From NCBI RefSeq assembly GCF_000183425.1, contig NC_014759.1, forward strand, positions 4,331,001 through 4,395,000: a DNA stretch of 64,000 nucleotides. Reading direction: 5' to 3'. Origin of the DNA: Marivirga tractuosa DSM 4126. GTDB taxonomy: Bacteria; Bacteroidota; Bacteroidia; Cytophagales; Cyclobacteriaceae. Positions 26,777-35,859 of this stretch are shown in pieces (within the stretch, counting starts at the first letter, position 1; every line of letters begins with the position of its first letter). Position numbers and translations under genes: made by a program. The notes under the pieces are model-generated. The model saw nothing but the letters and a program-made list of their open reading frames with translations. It made no database searches and was not told the origin of the DNA.

Positions 26777-27427
26777 ATGAAAAAGTACATTTTAACAATC
26801 GCAATTACCTTTATAGGAGTACTAAATTTAATGGCTAACGATTCTGCTTATGTAGAAGCCATGAAAACACAACTGCAGCAATTTGATGAAGCTAAATCTC
26901 CTGAGGATTTCCAAAATGTAGCCAATGCCTTTGCCCGGATAGGGGAGATGAATACATCCGAATGGTTGCCGAAATATTATGCGGCTTTTGCATTAACCAA
27001 CGCTGGATTCAGAACGGAAGGGATTAAGGAAAAGGACGCATTTTTTAAACAAGCTCAAGATCTAATTGATAAAGCAGTTCAAGAAAATGGAGAGAATTCT
27101 GAATTAGTGGCTATGAAAGGCTATGCACTAATGGGTGAACTGGCTGCCGATCCCGCTAGACGTGGGCAACATATGTCTGGCTTAGTAATGAGCACTTTTG
27201 GGAAAGCACTTTCTTATGACCCTGAAAATCCTAGAGCTATGATTTTAATGGCGCAAATGGAGCAAGGGACAGCTAAGTTTTTTGGAACAGGGCCTGAAAA
27301 AGCTTGTGGTATGGCAAAAAAGAGCTTACAGCTTTTTGAATTGGAAGCCGGTTATGTTAATGAAAACCCTTTAGCTCCAAAATGGGGAAAAGATATGGCT
27401 GAAAAAATGACTCAGCAATGTCAGTAA
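26777..27427 (+). CDS. Exported TPR-like protein of unknown function
   Basis: The protein has 216 residues with a signal peptide (MKKYILTIAITFIGVLNLMAN). The rest is helical, with TPR-like pairs (FFKQAQDLIDKAVQENGENSELVAMKGYALMGEL and FGKALSYDPENPRAMILMAQMEQGTAKFFG, about 95-180). Two cysteines (GPEKACGMA and MTQQCQ) could form a disulfide. It follows the TonB receptor by about 100 bases in the same direction and may be cotranscribed. A periplasmic scaffold for the receptor is conceivable but unproven. Confidence 0.6.
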   Translation: MKKYILTIAITFIGVLNLMANDSAYVEAMKTQLQQFDEAKSPEDFQNVANAFARIGEMNTSEWLPKYYAAFALTNAGFRTEGIKEKDAFFKQAQDLIDKAVQENGENSELVAMKGYALMGELAADPARRGQHMSGLVMSTFGKALSYDPENPRAMILMAQMEQGTAKFFGTGPEKACGMAKKSLQLFELEAGYVNENPLAPKWGKDMAEKMTQQCQ

Positions 27428-27709
27428 TTTTAAAAATTTACTAACCTGAGTTCGACTCTAATTTGTATATTCAGATTTTTATATAATTCAAACTAAATTT
27501 TCTATCGCTAGCCACTGGCTAGTGATAGTTACTTGTGTCTTTGGCACGGAATACAACAGCTTGCTTTAGAAACAAAAGGGACGTTTCATAGATTAAGAAT
27601 TTTCCTGAGGCGGGAGTAATTCCCACTAGTCAGAGGCTAGAGGAAGTGTAATCTATTTATTTATCTAAAAATACAAGCTAGATGATTACAGAAAATCAAA
27701 TCCTGAAAA
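27428..27709. other. Intergenic region before the two-component pair
   Basis: It holds an imperfect hairpin (27502-27528, CTATCGCTAGCCA/TGGCTAGTGATAG, 12 of 13 pairs). A 13-codon ORF (ATG at 27682, stop 27721-27723) overlaps the kinase ATG and might couple translation. Nothing else is clear. Confidence 0.45.
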
Positions 27710-28843
27710 ATGCTCCTCATTAAATTTATGAGTAGTTTAGGACTTAGTTTTCTTAATGCTAAACAAATTATTGAAATGGGCTACTTTTACTTTATAAAGC
27801 AAGAATCTGCACCAAAAAGAATCGGAAAGTTTATTCTGGTCAATATGATAATTGCACTAGGATTGGTAGTGTTTTTTTGTCCAAAGTGCTTTTTGAGTTT
27901 GAGAGGACTTAAATTGATTTATCCAGATTTTATTTTCTCTTTTTTCATGTCTTCTTCATTGGCGTATGGAGGATTTGTGGTTGAAGCTTACTTTAACAAG
28001 AAAATCAGTTGGGTGAGTTTCCCAGTGAAACGCTTGTTCTTAACATTACTTATTTATTTAACCTATTCGTTTGTAGTTAGTTATCTTATTTCAGTAATAG
28101 GGTATTTGATCATGATACCTGAAATTACGCTGGACAATATCAATTGGGTTTCTATGATGGACGAAACAATTTTCCCAGTTGGAGTCGCGCTAGTTCTTAT
28201 TACCTTATTTACTGCTAGGTCGTGGCTTTATGAATGGCGTAATGCTGCTATTGAGGCGGAACAATTACGAACAGAAAAGTTAGCAGGGCAATATCAATCC
28301 CTCAAAAACCAGCTCAACCCACATTTTTTATTTAATTCACTAAATGTTTTGACGAATTTGGTTTACGAAAATGCGGATCAGTCTGCTTCATTTATTCAAC
28401 AATTATCGAAGATCTACCGATACGTACTGGATGTTCAACAAGAAGAATTGGTAAGTCTGGCAGATGAAATTGGATTCGCACAAAATTATTTGAGCCTACA
28501 GAAGATAAGGTTTGAAGAGAACTTAATCTATGACATCAAAACGGATTATATTGATAATTTTTACTTGCCGCCACTTTCTTTACAGCTCTTGTTGGAAAAC
28601 GCTATTAAGCACAATGTAGTTAGCATGGAACATCCACTTAAAATTACTATTCATCAAAAGGGAGATGTTTTGATAGTTTGCAATAATTTGCAAGCTAAAA
28701 ATTCCCAAGAGATAGGAAGGAAGGGAATTGGCTTGGAAAATATAAAAAGGCGCTATGAATTGATGAGTGATAAAATGCCTGTAATTACTAAGACGGAAAC
28801 TGAATTTAGTGTGAAACTACCCTTGCTTATTTTGAAGAAATGA
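27710..28843 (+). CDS. LytS/YehU-type sensor histidine kinase
   Basis: The protein has 377 residues. Four membrane helices (about 40-58, 72-90, 108-135, 155-168) precede a His_kinase domain with the motif KNQLNPHFLFNSLNVL (His205) and an ATPase domain with LLLENAIKHN and GIGLENIKRRYEL. The next gene starts inside its stop codon (ATGA overlap), so the pair is translationally coupled. It is a membrane sensor with an unknown signal. It lies downstream of the TonB receptor cluster, though the gap makes a shared operon uncertain. Confidence 0.9.
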   Translation: MLLIKFMSSLGLSFLNAKQIIEMGYFYFIKQESAPKRIGKFILVNMIIALGLVVFFCPKCFLSLRGLKLIYPDFIFSFFMSSSLAYGGFVVEAYFNKKISWVSFPVKRLFLTLLIYLTYSFVVSYLISVIGYLIMIPEITLDNINWVSMMDETIFPVGVALVLITLFTARSWLYEWRNAAIEAEQLRTEKLAGQYQSLKNQLNPHFLFNSLNVLTNLVYENADQSASFIQQLSKIYRYVLDVQQEELVSLADEIGFAQNYLSLQKIRFEENLIYDIKTDYIDNFYLPPLSLQLLLENAIKHNVVSMEHPLKITIHQKGDVLIVCNNLQAKNSQEIGRKGIGLENIKRRYELMSDKMPVITKTETEFSVKLPLLILKK

Positions 28844-29595
28844 GAGTTCTAATTATTGAAGACGAAAGACCTGCGGCAACCAGGATGAAGCAACTTATTG
28901 TTAAGTATTTGCCTCAGGCTGATATTTATGGCCATTTAGATAGTATCTCCTCAGCTGTGAAATGGCTTCAAAATGAGCCCACACCTGATTTGATCTTTTG
29001 TGATATTGAACTTGCCGATGGGCAAAGTTTTGAGATCTTTGAACAGGTTGAAATCAAAAGCCCTATAATTTTCACTACCGCCTATGATCAATTTGCTATC
29101 AAAGCATTTAAGCTAAATTCAATAGACTATCTCTTAAAACCTATAGATCCTGAAGAGTTAGAACAGGCAATTTTGAAATTCAAAAATCAGCAATTTCAAC
29201 CTCAATTAGATTTAGGTCAGATTCAGCAGCTATTGAAACCTCAAGGAGTCCATTATAAAAGTCGGTTTATGGTAAAGATAGGAGAGAAGATTCAGAGCAT
29301 TCCAACTGATGAAGTGTCCTATTTTTTTAGCGCAGAAAGAACGACTTTTATGCAGACAAACGAAGTTGGCAAAAGATATATTTTGGATTATACGCTCGAC
29401 CAAATTGAAGAAATGCTTGAACCCACAAATTTTTTCCGATTAAATCGAAAATACATAGCTTCTTTTAAATCTATAGATCAAGTCTTGAGCTATTCCAACA
29501 GCCGTTTAAAAATCAAACTTAAAAACAGTGAAGACAATGACATCCTTATCAGCCGAGAAAAAGTAGCCAAGTTTAAGGAATGGCTGGATGATTGA
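28840..29595 (+). CDS. LytTR-family response regulator
   Basis: The protein has 251 residues. The receiver domain (1-120) carries acidic residues IIEDERPA, phospho-acceptor Asp55 (DLIFCDIELADG) and Lys in YLLKPID. The LytTR DNA-binding domain (about 145-250) has MVKIGEKIQSIPTDEVSYFFSAERTTFM and FFRLNRKYIASFKSID. It is the cognate partner of the kinase it overlaps by 4 bases. Its targets are not visible here. Confidence 0.93.
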   Translation: MRVLIIEDERPAATRMKQLIVKYLPQADIYGHLDSISSAVKWLQNEPTPDLIFCDIELADGQSFEIFEQVEIKSPIIFTTAYDQFAIKAFKLNSIDYLLKPIDPEELEQAILKFKNQQFQPQLDLGQIQQLLKPQGVHYKSRFMVKIGEKIQSIPTDEVSYFFSAERTTFMQTNEVGKRYILDYTLDQIEEMLEPTNFFRLNRKYIASFKSIDQVLSYSNSRLKIKLKNSEDNDILISREKVAKFKEWLDD

Positions 29596-29676
29596 TTTTA
29601 CCACAAGGAGTTAGTACGAGCTCTAGACCACACTTTTTCTTCTGGGAAGATCACATAGTAGCTGGATGAAACTGTT

Positions 29677-29751
29677 TAGATTGGTTTAAGCGGACGCTTG
29701 AACCAGTGCTAAAATGAAACTGACTGCAATGGCGCAAGCGTCCGCTTGTGC
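29677..29751. repeat. 75-bp paired palindrome (AAGCGGACGCTT family), copy 3
   Basis: The first arm is 29677-29706 and the second 29732-29751, with a 25-base spacer, the same geometry as the copy at 22306-22380. Second arms are identical, first arms differ at two bases, and spacers are clearly related. The rest of the 388-base gap before typA has no ORF. Confidence 0.8.
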
Positions 29752-29900
29752 CACGAGTAGATATTTTCTTAGAGAATCTCAGTGTAAAACTTAGCGCAAC
29801 TTTGTGGTTAACCCTTCACAGCCTTTGGCTGTCTTACAAATCTTCCGTTATCTAATCATTAATTTATTTCTAAAAGTATTATCGCCCAAACTATTTTACT

Positions 29901-29908
29901 TACCTTTG
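29901..29908 (+). promoter_or_regulatory. Promoter -7 element of typA
   Basis: TACCTTTG fits TAnnTTTG, 75 bases before the ATG. The -33 element is poor. The implied leader contains a weak stem (TAGTTGAGA near 29918 with TCTTAACTA near 29941). Confidence 0.5.
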
Positions 29909-29983
29909 CAACTTGATTAGTTGAGAATAATATGTAATAATCTTAACTAGTTGAATATCAGTTAATTTATTTATATTATTTAG

Positions 29984-31780
29984 ATGTCAGAAATTAGAAA
30001 TGTGGCGATTATTGCCCACGTTGACCACGGTAAAACTACTTTGGTTGACAAAATTATCTATGCTTGTCAGGAATTTCGTGAAGGAACGGAATCAGACGAA
30101 TTAATTTTGGATAATAATGATCTAGAAAGAGAGCGTGGAATTACTATTTTGAGTAAAAACGTTTCTGTTACTTATAACGGAGTTAAGATTAATATTATTG
30201 ACACTCCTGGTCACTCTGACTTTGGAGGTGAAGTAGAGCGTGTTTTGAAAATGGCCGATGGGGTTCTACTTTTAGTAGATGCCTTTGAAGGACCAATGCC
30301 GCAAACCCGTTTCGTACTTGGAAAGGCATTAGACTTAGGCTTAAAGCCAATAGTGGTAGTCAATAAAGTGGATAAAGAAAACTGTCGTCCTGATGAAGTG
30401 CACGAACAAGTTTTTGATTTGATGTTCAACTTGGATGCGACTGAAGACCAGTTGGATTTCCAAACCATATACGGTTCAAGTAAAAACGGTTGGATGAGTA
30501 CTGATTGGAAAGAGCCAACTGATAATGTTTTGCCACTTTTGGATGAAATCATTAAAACAATCCCTGCGGCACCTGTTAAAGAAGGTGTACCGAAATTACA
30601 GATCGTATCCCTAGATTATTCTTCTTTCGTAGGGCGAATAGCAATTGGAAGATTATATCAAGGTACCTTGAAAGAAGGTATGCAAATAGGTCTTTGTAAA
30701 AAAGACGGTTCCGTTAAGAAAATGAGAATCAAAGAATTGCATACGTTCGAAGGCTTAGCAAGAAAAAGAGTGGAGGAAGTACATTCAGGCGATCTTTGTG
30801 CAATCATTGGTTTAGATGGTTTTGATATTGGAGATACGGTAACTGATCCTGAAAATCCAGAGCCATTACCAAGAATTTCTATTGATGAGCCTACCATGAG
30901 TATGCTTTTCACTATCAACAACTCGCCATTCTTTGGTAAGGAAGGTAAATTTGTTACTTCTCGTCATTTGCGTGATCGTTTGATGAAAGAGACTGAGAAA
31001 AACTTGGCCTTGCGTGTAGAGTCTACAGATTCTGAAGATAAGTTTTTGGTTTACGGAAGAGGGATTTTGCACTTATCTGTTTTGATTGAAACAATGAGAA
31101 GGGAAGGCTATGAATTACAAGTAGGTCAGCCACAAGTATTATATAAAGAAATTGATGGCGTTCGTTGTGAGCCAATTGAGCATATGGTTATTGATGTTCC
31201 AGATGATGTTTCAGGTAAAGCCATTGAGTTAGTGACCCAAAGAAAAGGTGAACTTTTAGTAATGGAGCCGAGAGGTGATGTACAGCATTTGGAATTTGAA
31301 ATTCCAGCTCGAGGTATTATAGGCCTAAGAAATAATATGATGACCGCTACAGCTGGAGAAGCTGTAATGAATCATAGATATAAAGAATATGCTCCATTTA
31401 AGGGACATATTCCGGAAAGGAATAAAGGCTCATTAATTTCCATGGAGGAAGGAGCTTCTACAGCATTTGCGATCAATAGATTGCAAGACAGAGGTGTATT
31501 CTTTGTTGAACCAGGTGATGTGATCTATAAAGGTCAGGTTATTGGACAACACTCGAGAGATAATGATCTGGATGTAAATATCAATAAAGGAAAGCAGTTA
31601 ACAAATATGCGTAAATCAGGTAGTGATGATGCAGTGAGAATTGCTCCAAAAATCAATTTCTCTTTAGAGGAGGCCATGGAATTTATTCAGAAAGATGAGT
31701 ATTTGGAAGTAACTCCAAAAAGCATCCGAATGCGTAAAATTTACCTTGACGAAAATGAGCGTAAAAGAATGTCGAAATAA
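29984..31780 (+). CDS. typA: Translational GTPase TypA/BipA
   Basis: The protein has 598 residues, the normal length for the family. GTPase motifs are AHVDHGKTT (G1), GITI in RERGITI (G2), DTPGHSDF (G3) and NKVDK (G4). EF-Tu-like and EF-G-like domains and the BipA-specific C-terminal domain (MEPRGDVQHLEFEIPARGIIGLR, ERNKGSLISMEEG) follow. It binds the ribosome and helps assembly and stress or cold adaptation. It is a single-gene unit with its own promoter and terminator. Confidence 0.97.
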   Translation: MSEIRNVAIIAHVDHGKTTLVDKIIYACQEFREGTESDELILDNNDLERERGITILSKNVSVTYNGVKINIIDTPGHSDFGGEVERVLKMADGVLLLVDAFEGPMPQTRFVLGKALDLGLKPIVVVNKVDKENCRPDEVHEQVFDLMFNLDATEDQLDFQTIYGSSKNGWMSTDWKEPTDNVLPLLDEIIKTIPAAPVKEGVPKLQIVSLDYSSFVGRIAIGRLYQGTLKEGMQIGLCKKDGSVKKMRIKELHTFEGLARKRVEEVHSGDLCAIIGLDGFDIGDTVTDPENPEPLPRISIDEPTMSMLFTINNSPFFGKEGKFVTSRHLRDRLMKETEKNLALRVESTDSEDKFLVYGRGILHLSVLIETMRREGYELQVGQPQVLYKEIDGVRCEPIEHMVIDVPDDVSGKAIELVTQRKGELLVMEPRGDVQHLEFEIPARGIIGLRNNMMTATAGEAVMNHRYKEYAPFKGHIPERNKGSLISMEEGASTAFAINRLQDRGVFFVEPGDVIYKGQVIGQHSRDNDLDVNINKGKQLTNMRKSGSDDAVRIAPKINFSLEEAMEFIQKDEYLEVTPKSIRMRKIYLDENERKRMSK

Positions 31781-31818
31781 AGACAAGTCTTGATTAAAAA
31801 CATATTATTAAAAATGAA

Positions 31819-31843
31819 AAGCCGGTTGATGCCGGCTTTTTTT
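31819..31843 (+). terminator. Intrinsic terminator of typA
   Basis: A 7-bp stem AAGCCGG/CCGGCTT with a 6-base loop TTGATG is followed by T residues. It is nearly identical to the terminator at 32837. Confidence 0.92.
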
Positions 31844-32199
31844 GTGCTTATTCATTTTAACAGATGCTTTTTTTTAACTACGCTAGTATAGTATAGTGCT
31901 TTTTTGTGATAAATTAATGACTCTTAATTACAAAGTGTAATAGTCATAATTTTTAGTAGTATACTTAAATTTTAAAAAAATACTTATACATTTACATTGT
32001 AAGTTCATTTTCATCCAAAACCTAAGGTCGTTTGCACTTATCATGTCAGCTTTAGTTTTTGGTTTCGAAAAGGTTCAAATAGTCCTTTGATCTTAATTTT
32101 GGTATATTCAAAAACAGGTTCAAGGAATTTTAAAGTCAATAATTTTTGATATTCAAATAAGCACTTAAAATAAATCATACCACTATATTTTTTTAACAA
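31844..32199. other. AT-rich intergenic region
   Basis: 356 bases between typA and the next lipoprotein gene. I see no ORF, repeat or clear promoter consensus. Confidence 0.5.
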
Positions 32200-32829
32200 A
32201 TGACAAATACGATTACAAAACTTTTCACAATTGCAAGTATCTTTATTTTATCAGGATGTGCTGCATCCTATAAGCCCATCTACCCTGTTTCATTAAATTA
32301 TGATTCTCATCAATCCCAAGGTGGTGTAGAATTATCCTATAAATATGATGTGTTAAGGGAAAATGGGAATAAAAAGTATGCCAAAAAGGAAAACAAAAAA
32401 GGAGTAAAACTAGTAGCAGTTAAGATCACCAATAATTCGCAATCAGTTGTTAATATTGGGAAAAACTTGACTTTATACTCCGGAAATAATCAGATTAGGC
32501 CAATGGAGCCTATGGTAGTAAAGGAATCGATCAAGCAGAATGTACCAGGGTATTTACCCTATTTGCTATTAAGTTTTGTCAATTTAACTACAACAAAACA
32601 ACAGAATGGAACAATAGAGTATAATGTAATCCCAATTGGTTTAGTTTTAGGGCCGGGTATAACGCTCGGTAATATGCTGATCGCTGCAGATGCCAATACC
32701 AAATTATTAGATGAATTAAGATTATATAATGTAATAGGTAGAGATATTAAGCCTGGAGAAACAGTCCACGGAATTATAGGTGTTCGAGATATCGGGTATA
32801 GTCCGATTACAGTTGAGTTCACCGAATAA
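32200..32829 (+). CDS. Lipoprotein of unknown function
   Basis: The protein has 209 residues with a lipobox (FILSGC, Cys21). The mature part is beta-rich (VKLVAVKITNNSQSVVNIGKNLTLYSGNNQIRPMEP), and there is a hydrophobic stretch around 120-160 (YLPYLLLSFVNLTT, VIPIGLVLGPGITLGNML). The end (LYNVIGRDIKPGETVHGIIGVRDIGYSPITVEF) resembles immunoglobulin-like lipoproteins of unknown role. It is a single gene with its own terminator. Confidence 0.6.
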   Translation: MTNTITKLFTIASIFILSGCAASYKPIYPVSLNYDSHQSQGGVELSYKYDVLRENGNKKYAKKENKKGVKLVAVKITNNSQSVVNIGKNLTLYSGNNQIRPMEPMVVKESIKQNVPGYLPYLLLSFVNLTTTKQQNGTIEYNVIPIGLVLGPGITLGNMLIAADANTKLLDELRLYNVIGRDIKPGETVHGIIGVRDIGYSPITVEFTE

Positions 32830-32836
32830 AGTTTCT

Positions 32837-32862
32837 AAAGCCGGTTGATACCGGCTTTTTTT
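32837..32862 (+). terminator. Intrinsic terminator of the lipoprotein gene
   Basis: An 8-bp stem AAAGCCGG/CCGGCTTT with loop TTGATA is followed by T residues. It starts 8 bases after the stop. The rest of the gap to 33201 holds only a decayed palindrome. Confidence 0.92.
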
Positions 32863-32930
32863 ATGCTGAAAATTTAAATATTTCCCACTATTTTTATGAT
32901 TGTATTGTAATGATTAAAGCATGCTTGAAC

Positions 32931-32959
32931 CGTCATCCCCTTCTTCAAAGGGATAGACG
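32931..32959. repeat. GTCATCCC hairpin, decayed copy 2
   Basis: It has the same arms as 22196-22223 with the loop in the other orientation (TTCTTC). One inserted A and one C/T change break the pairing. Confidence 0.55.
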
Positions 32960-33201
32960 CACAGCTCTATCTTTTAAAGCGCTCTGTCATGTTATTTCAT
33001 TTCTTCTACTTCATCCCGGAGATCTCTTAGCCTAGGATTCATTTTCTAAATCAAGCTTATTTTCAATTTATTAGGTGTTTGAATAGAATAAAGAGATGAC
33101 TTATGAACTCAATAAAATTTCTATGAAATGATATTTATCTCCTATTTCATTATATTGGTAGATGATTAATCAAAAACTAATTGATTCAAAAAATAACTGC
33201 C

Positions 33202-33624
33202 ATGGCTGAATTAAAAACCAAAAAGAATGATGCGGATGTTTTCGAGTTCATTAATTCATTTGCTAATACTGAGCAAAAGAAACAAGATAGTTATGAACTT
33301 GTAAAGTTGATGCAAGCAGTTTCAGGACAAGAACCCAAAATGTGGGGCGAATCTATTATAGGATTCGGACAATATCATTATAAATCTGAAAGAAGTAGCC
33401 AAGAAGGTGACTGGCCACTGATTGGTTTTTCGCCTCGAAAATCTGCCATTTCGCTTTATGTTTATAGCGGTTGTGCAGGTCAGGAAGAACTACTTAAAGA
33501 CCTGGGGAAATTCAAAATGGGAGCAGCTTGTATTTACGTCAAGAAGCTTTCCGACATAAATCAAGAACCACTCAAGAAATTAATGAAATCAACCATTAAA
33601 TTTCTAAAAGCAAAACACGGCTAA
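33202..33624 (+). CDS. DUF1801 (YdhG-like) protein
   Basis: The protein has 140 residues. The DUF1801 pattern is clear: a helical start (VFEFINSFANTEQKKQDSYELVKLMQAVSG), then EPKMWGESIIGFGQYHYKSERSSQEGDWPLIGFSPRK and ISLYVYSG, and a helical end ALKKLMKSTI-like. Members are small cytoplasmic proteins without a known reaction. I chose the ATG at 33202 rather than a TTG 21 bases upstream. The next gene starts 16 bases later in the same direction and belongs to a domain family often found beside DUF1801. Confidence 0.8.
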   Translation: MAELKTKKNDADVFEFINSFANTEQKKQDSYELVKLMQAVSGQEPKMWGESIIGFGQYHYKSERSSQEGDWPLIGFSPRKSAISLYVYSGCAGQEELLKDLGKFKMGAACIYVKKLSDINQEPLKKLMKSTIKFLKAKHG

Positions 33625-33640
33625 TCAAACCAGGAACACT

Positions 33641-34192
33641 ATGGACAAGGCAGCACAAACCATGATCGACAACTTGCATAAAAACACAGGTAAAACGCTG
33701 GAGCAATGGATAGAGATCGTACAAGCACAAAACTTTAGCAAGCATGGCGAAATTATGAAGTTCCTTAAAGAAGAACACGGGCATTCACATGGATTCGCTA
33801 ATCTGATTGCGCATAAAGCCAAAGGTTCTGATGCAGGCTCTGCAGAAAATCAAGATGATTTGATTGTAAAGCAGTATAAAGGTAAAGAGCATTTAAAGCC
33901 CATATATGACCAACTTATTTCAGAAATTAAAGCCTTTGGTGATGACATCGAAATAGCCCCAAAAAAAGCTTATGTTAGTTTGAGGCGCAAGAAACAGTTT
34001 GCACTATTGAACCCAGCTACAAAAACAAGATTTGAAATTGGTATTAACCTTAAAGGACAAGAACCTAAAGGAAAACTGGAAGCCGAAAAACCTAATGCAA
34101 TGTGTTCGCACAAAATCAAACTAACTGATATTAATGAGATTGATAGTGAAGTGTTGGATTGGTTGAAGATGGCCTATGAAAATGCAGGTTAA
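33641..34192 (+). CDS. DUF4287 and DUF5655 domain protein
   Basis: The protein has 183 residues in two parts. The N-terminal DUF4287 (about 1-65: MIDNLHKNTGKTLEQWIEIV, KHGEIMKFLKEEHGHSHGFANLIA) is followed by DUF5655 (about 75-183: YKGKEHLKPIYDQLISEIKAFG, ALLNPATKTRFEIGINLKG). Both are small cytoplasmic families of unknown function that occur with DUF1801 genes, as here, and the genes are probably cotranscribed. DUF5655 is related to a domain found in some nuclease or DNA-uptake contexts, but that gives no firm role. Confidence 0.8.
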   Translation: MDKAAQTMIDNLHKNTGKTLEQWIEIVQAQNFSKHGEIMKFLKEEHGHSHGFANLIAHKAKGSDAGSAENQDDLIVKQYKGKEHLKPIYDQLISEIKAFGDDIEIAPKKAYVSLRRKKQFALLNPATKTRFEIGINLKGQEPKGKLEAEKPNAMCSHKIKLTDINEIDSEVLDWLKMAYENAG

Positions 34193-34326
34193 GATTGTAT
34201 TAAAATTAAATAACTGATCAAATTATGTAGCATACAGTTTTTCTAACTACATACTGTTTCATTGAGCAACCATTTCTGAAGATCTCGCATCTACCTTAAA
34301 AGATTCTCACATCAAAAAAAAGTGGA

Positions 34327-34743
34327 ATGCTAGAAAATCCAAAAGTCAATATCAAAATCAAGCTTGCGTTATTATGGTCTTCTGTACTGTTCTGTTATCT
34401 GTATGGCGATTACTTTGAATTGTATGTTCCTGATAAAGTAAATGGCATGATGACAGGAGATTCTATGCTTGATAGCCCTACCAAATTGTTGATTGCTTCT
34501 TTAGTTATAGCAATCCCGGCCGTGATGGTTGCCCTATCCATCCTTTTGAAACCAAAAATTAGTAGGTTTTTTAATCTATTGTTCGGAAGCTTATTTACAC
34601 TAATGATGCTATTGATAGGGATCAATTCTTTAACACCATGGTACAGTTTTTATGTATTCTTCGCATTTTTGGAAAGCATAATTACCTTTTCAATTGTGTG
34701 GTTTGCTTGGAAATGGCCTAAGCAAACAGCAACTTTGAACTGA
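34327..34743 (+). CDS. DUF6326-like four-helix membrane protein
   Basis: The protein has 138 residues with four hydrophobic helices (about 12-28, 58-78, 85-103, 106-130). The segment LLWSSVLFCYLYGDYFELYVPDKVNGMM fits DUF6326, which is annotated only as an inner-membrane protein. It begins 134 bases after the previous gene and appears to be its own unit. Confidence 0.7.
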   Translation: MLENPKVNIKIKLALLWSSVLFCYLYGDYFELYVPDKVNGMMTGDSMLDSPTKLLIASLVIAIPAVMVALSILLKPKISRFFNLLFGSLFTLMMLLIGINSLTPWYSFYVFFAFLESIITFSIVWFAWKWPKQTATLN

Positions 34744-34807
34744 AAAAATAGCCTTAATGAAAACAGCAGCAAGAACAACCGATTTAAGTTAATCTAATTG
34801 GTAAATC

Positions 34808-35269
34808 TCACCACCTATACCCAAATTTTACTCCCACTACATTCCAAGCTAAAAATTCAAGCTGTAATGGTGCAATTTCAAAAGCAAAATTAAAATGATT
34901 AGCACCTACGAATTGAATGCCAATTGGAAAATAAGGTAAAAATTCAAGTCCAACAGCAGGAAATAAAGATCTTGCAACCGCTGCTCCTATATATGGCGTC
35001 CAATTTCTTTCCGACCCACCCCAAAGGTGAACTTTCATCCCAATATGAACTCCTATAAAACCAATGCCTGCTTCTGCATTTAAATGAGGGGTGAGGAAAC
35101 GATCATAGGAAACAGATCCTATGGCATTAGGGCCAATGCCATATAAACTGATGCCAGAAGAATCTTTTAGTCTAGGGTTTTGGTCTTGACTCTCAGTTTG
35201 TTGGGCTTGGATTCTCTGAGTAGAAAATACAACCAACATTATGAGCGAAAGTTTAAGAATTTGCTTCAT
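34808..35269 (-). CDS. Exported small barrel-like protein of unknown function
   Basis: The protein has 153 residues from the ATG at 35269, which starts a clear signal peptide (MKQILKLSLIMLVVFSTQRIQAQQ). The longer frame from 35299 would add ten residues before it and is less likely. The mature part has glycine-rich beta strands (YGIGPNAIGSVSYDRFLTPHLNAEAGIGFIGVHIGMKVHLWGG) as in small outer-membrane proteins, ending FGYRW. The function is unknown. Confidence 0.6.
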   Translation of the reverse strand: MKQILKLSLIMLVVFSTQRIQAQQTESQDQNPRLKDSSGISLYGIGPNAIGSVSYDRFLTPHLNAEAGIGFIGVHIGMKVHLWGGSERNWTPYIGAAVARSLFPAVGLEFLPYFPIGIQFVGANHFNFAFEIAPLQLEFLAWNVVGVKFGYRW

Positions 35270-35859
35270 CTCATTATGAAATCTTATTGAAGATAGCATT
35301 ATATGCTCAGTAAAACAAGGTAAAAATCATACCCCTTTGCCCTTTTGCCAAAAAAGAATTTGACAACACTAAAGAAATTCAAGATGTGAAGAGTTGAGAA
35401 ATTACTTAACACTTAGTTTCGAATTCAGTACAAACTTTTCGACTAAAAGTATAATTTATGGGATGTAAATAAAATTTATTCTTTTATATTTAGGTTATTA
35501 GTTCAGAGTAGATCAAAACCGACATTGTACTTTTCGCTTTGGCAATACATTGAGGTTTTTAATGCTTTGAAAATCCTAAGTGAAATAAATGTGCTAGGGC
35601 ATATTTATTCCTAGATATTAGCGAATACGTATAAATTGAGTGGTACGTGTTCAAACGTTGTACGCAAGCTGAAAAGTCACAAACGGTCAAGCACATTTGG
35701 TTTTTCCGACACTCAAAGCCAACGCTAAAAAACCAAAAGAGCTTGCCCTTCCCCACCACCACTCAAGAGTAAATATCATTGGAACTTGATGTTAAAACAG
35801 AAAATTATTTTTATTTTTGCTAAAAATAGGTCAAATCATATTTTGATTAAATTGTAAAC
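35270..35859. other. Left boundary region of the restriction-modification island
   Basis: 590 bases without a credible gene. A 67-codon minus frame (35559-35762) has a biased, non-protein-like composition. The stretch 35641-35760 contains the repeat shared with the right boundary. Just before the XRE gene lies a weak inverted repeat (AATCA...TGATT near 35835-35850) that might be a controller-protein box. Confidence 0.5.
35688..35746 (+). repeat. Left flanking direct repeat of the island
   Basis: This segment (starting CAAGCACATTT and including CCAACGCT...AAAACCAAAAGAG) matches 39647-39704 in the same orientation, with gaps: CAAxCACATTT, then AACGCT, then CCAAAA...AAAAGAG. It lies 115 bases before the first island gene. 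It could be a recombination site that brackets the cassette. Confidence 0.5.

Noticed and set aside
35641-35760. Integron attC-like site
   Set aside because: The core consensus GTTRRRY is not met (GTTGTAC), and no integrase or cassette array is present. I keep only the direct-repeat observation.
35559-35762. Minus-strand frame of 67 codons at the left edge of the island
   Set aside because: No family resemblance, and it overlaps the boundary repeat, which explains the open frame.
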